Shown here one piece after another: positions 15,078-15,328 of a stretch of DNA of 15,328 bases. The stretch is from Mytilinidion resinicola (taxonomy: Eukaryota > Ascomycota > Dothideomycetes > Mytilinidiales > Mytilinidiaceae), in assembly GCF_010093595.1 (NCBI RefSeq), contig NW_022985447.1, positions 1,288,403-1,303,730 on the forward strand, written 5' to 3'. A program made the translations under genes and the position numbers. The notes below the pieces were generated by a model that saw nothing but the letters and a program-made list of their open reading frames with translations, was not told the origin of the DNA and made no database searches. Numbering within the stretch: the first letter of the stretch is position 1; every line of letters starts with the position of its first letter.

Positions 15078-15328
15078 ATGGCAGCACCACAACAACAAGA
15101 AGCCATCTTTCAAGAAGGCAGAGTTATTCTAGGCGTTCAAGCCTACAAGACCGGCCAAATTACATCCTTCCGAGGCGTTGAGAAACTATACGATGTGCCC
15201 AGAAAGACGGTTACGCGTCGCGCCCGTGGTATTCCTCCACAACGCGGTGCTATCTCCAAAAATCGCCGTCTTACACCTGTACAAGAAGAGGTTCTTGTAC
15301 AGAGGATTCTGTCGATGGACCAGCGTGG
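15078..15328 (+). CDS. pogo/Fot-like transposase, N-terminal part (3' truncated by window)
   Basis: An open frame from ATG 15078 to the window end (83 complete codons, no stop), so it continues outside. It starts MAAPQQQEAIFQEGRVILG. Then AYKTGQITSFRGVEKLYDV and VPRKTVTRRARG form a psq-type helix-turn-helix (residues ~23-52: helix, YDVP turn, recognition helix TVTRR). Next is the start of the CENP-B-type second HTH: LTPVQEEVLVQRILSMD (residues ~65-81), where family members continue with a G.PP motif. This N-terminal module binds the transposon ends. The ATG is chosen because it is the first in frame after the terminal repeats, about 80 bp inside the element end. There are no RIP stops, unlike the other two transposases in the window. 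Whether the catalytic part is intact cannot be seen. Confidence 0.88.
   Translation, partial: MAAPQQQEAIFQEGRVILGVQAYKTGQITSFRGVEKLYDVPRKTVTRRARGIPPQRGAISKNRRLTPVQEEVLVQRILSMDQR

Larger units (their letters stand above)
14993..15328 (+). mobile_element. Third pogo/Fot-like element, 5' end (truncated by window)
   Basis: The left end lies near TACTAACGTAATCC (14991-15004); TA at 14991-14992 or 14994-14995 could be the target dinucleotide, so the exact end is uncertain by a few bases. Two 17-bp direct subterminal repeats follow, then a transposase ORF from 15078. The other end is outside the window, so TIRs cannot be confirmed. Sequence is GC-balanced and free of RIP decay. Confidence 0.75.

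Overview
The window looks like a transposon-rich, AT-rich block from a filamentous ascomycete (Pezizomycotina). Three things point there: Fot1/pogo-type DNA transposons, a Ty1/Copia LTR retrotransposon, and C-to-T / G-to-A decay concentrated at CpA/TpG, the signature of repeat-induced point mutation (RIP). I cannot name a species. Almost no intact host gene is present. The only clear non-transposon coding sequence is the 3' end of an ankyrin-repeat gene at the left edge.

Layout. 2-349: C-terminal ankyrin repeats, cut by the window edge. 350-1461: no supported gene. 1462-3991: a 2.53-kb pogo/Fot-like element on +, with 75-bp terminal inverted repeats (TIRs), TA on both sides, and a RIP-degraded DDE transposase in one frame. 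4047-5948: a 1.9-kb Fot1-like element on -, with 48-bp TIRs and TA on both sides. Its transposase frame is unbroken by indels and keeps all three catalytic Asp, but carries RIP stops. 5949-7098: non-coding island without RIP, rich in short repeats and hairpins. 7099-13165: a complete Copia element with two 128-bp LTRs, a tRNA-iMet-like half-tRNA primer site, an unusual upstream ORF with a Myb/SANT-like segment, and one 4.6-kb gag-protease-integrase-RT-RNase H frame. 13166-13309: a 60-bp tandem repeat. 13310 to about 14110: the 3' end of a second Copia element in inverted orientation (LTR plus RNase H). About 14110-14990: unidentified RIP-degraded sequence, partly in frame with that RNase H. 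About 14993-15328: the 5' end of a third pogo/Fot-like element, not RIP-mutated, whose transposase ORF runs off the window.

How it fits together. Repeats were inserted and then mutated by RIP. Mutation stops inside elements rather than at their ends: the 3' half of the Copia element is heavily mutated while its 5' LTR and leader are almost untouched, and the N-terminal quarter of the Fot1 transposase is clean while the rest is full of TAG/TAA. The two Copia 3' ends face each other as a large inverted repeat. Matching GGTCT flanks on the outer-left and inner-right LTR ends suggest an inversion by recombination between two copies. I found no new defence or metabolic system. The most unusual points are the Myb/SANT-like ORF at the Copia 5' end, the in-frame join of unknown sequence to RNase H, the peptide minisatellite in the Copia polyprotein, and the sharp RIP boundaries.
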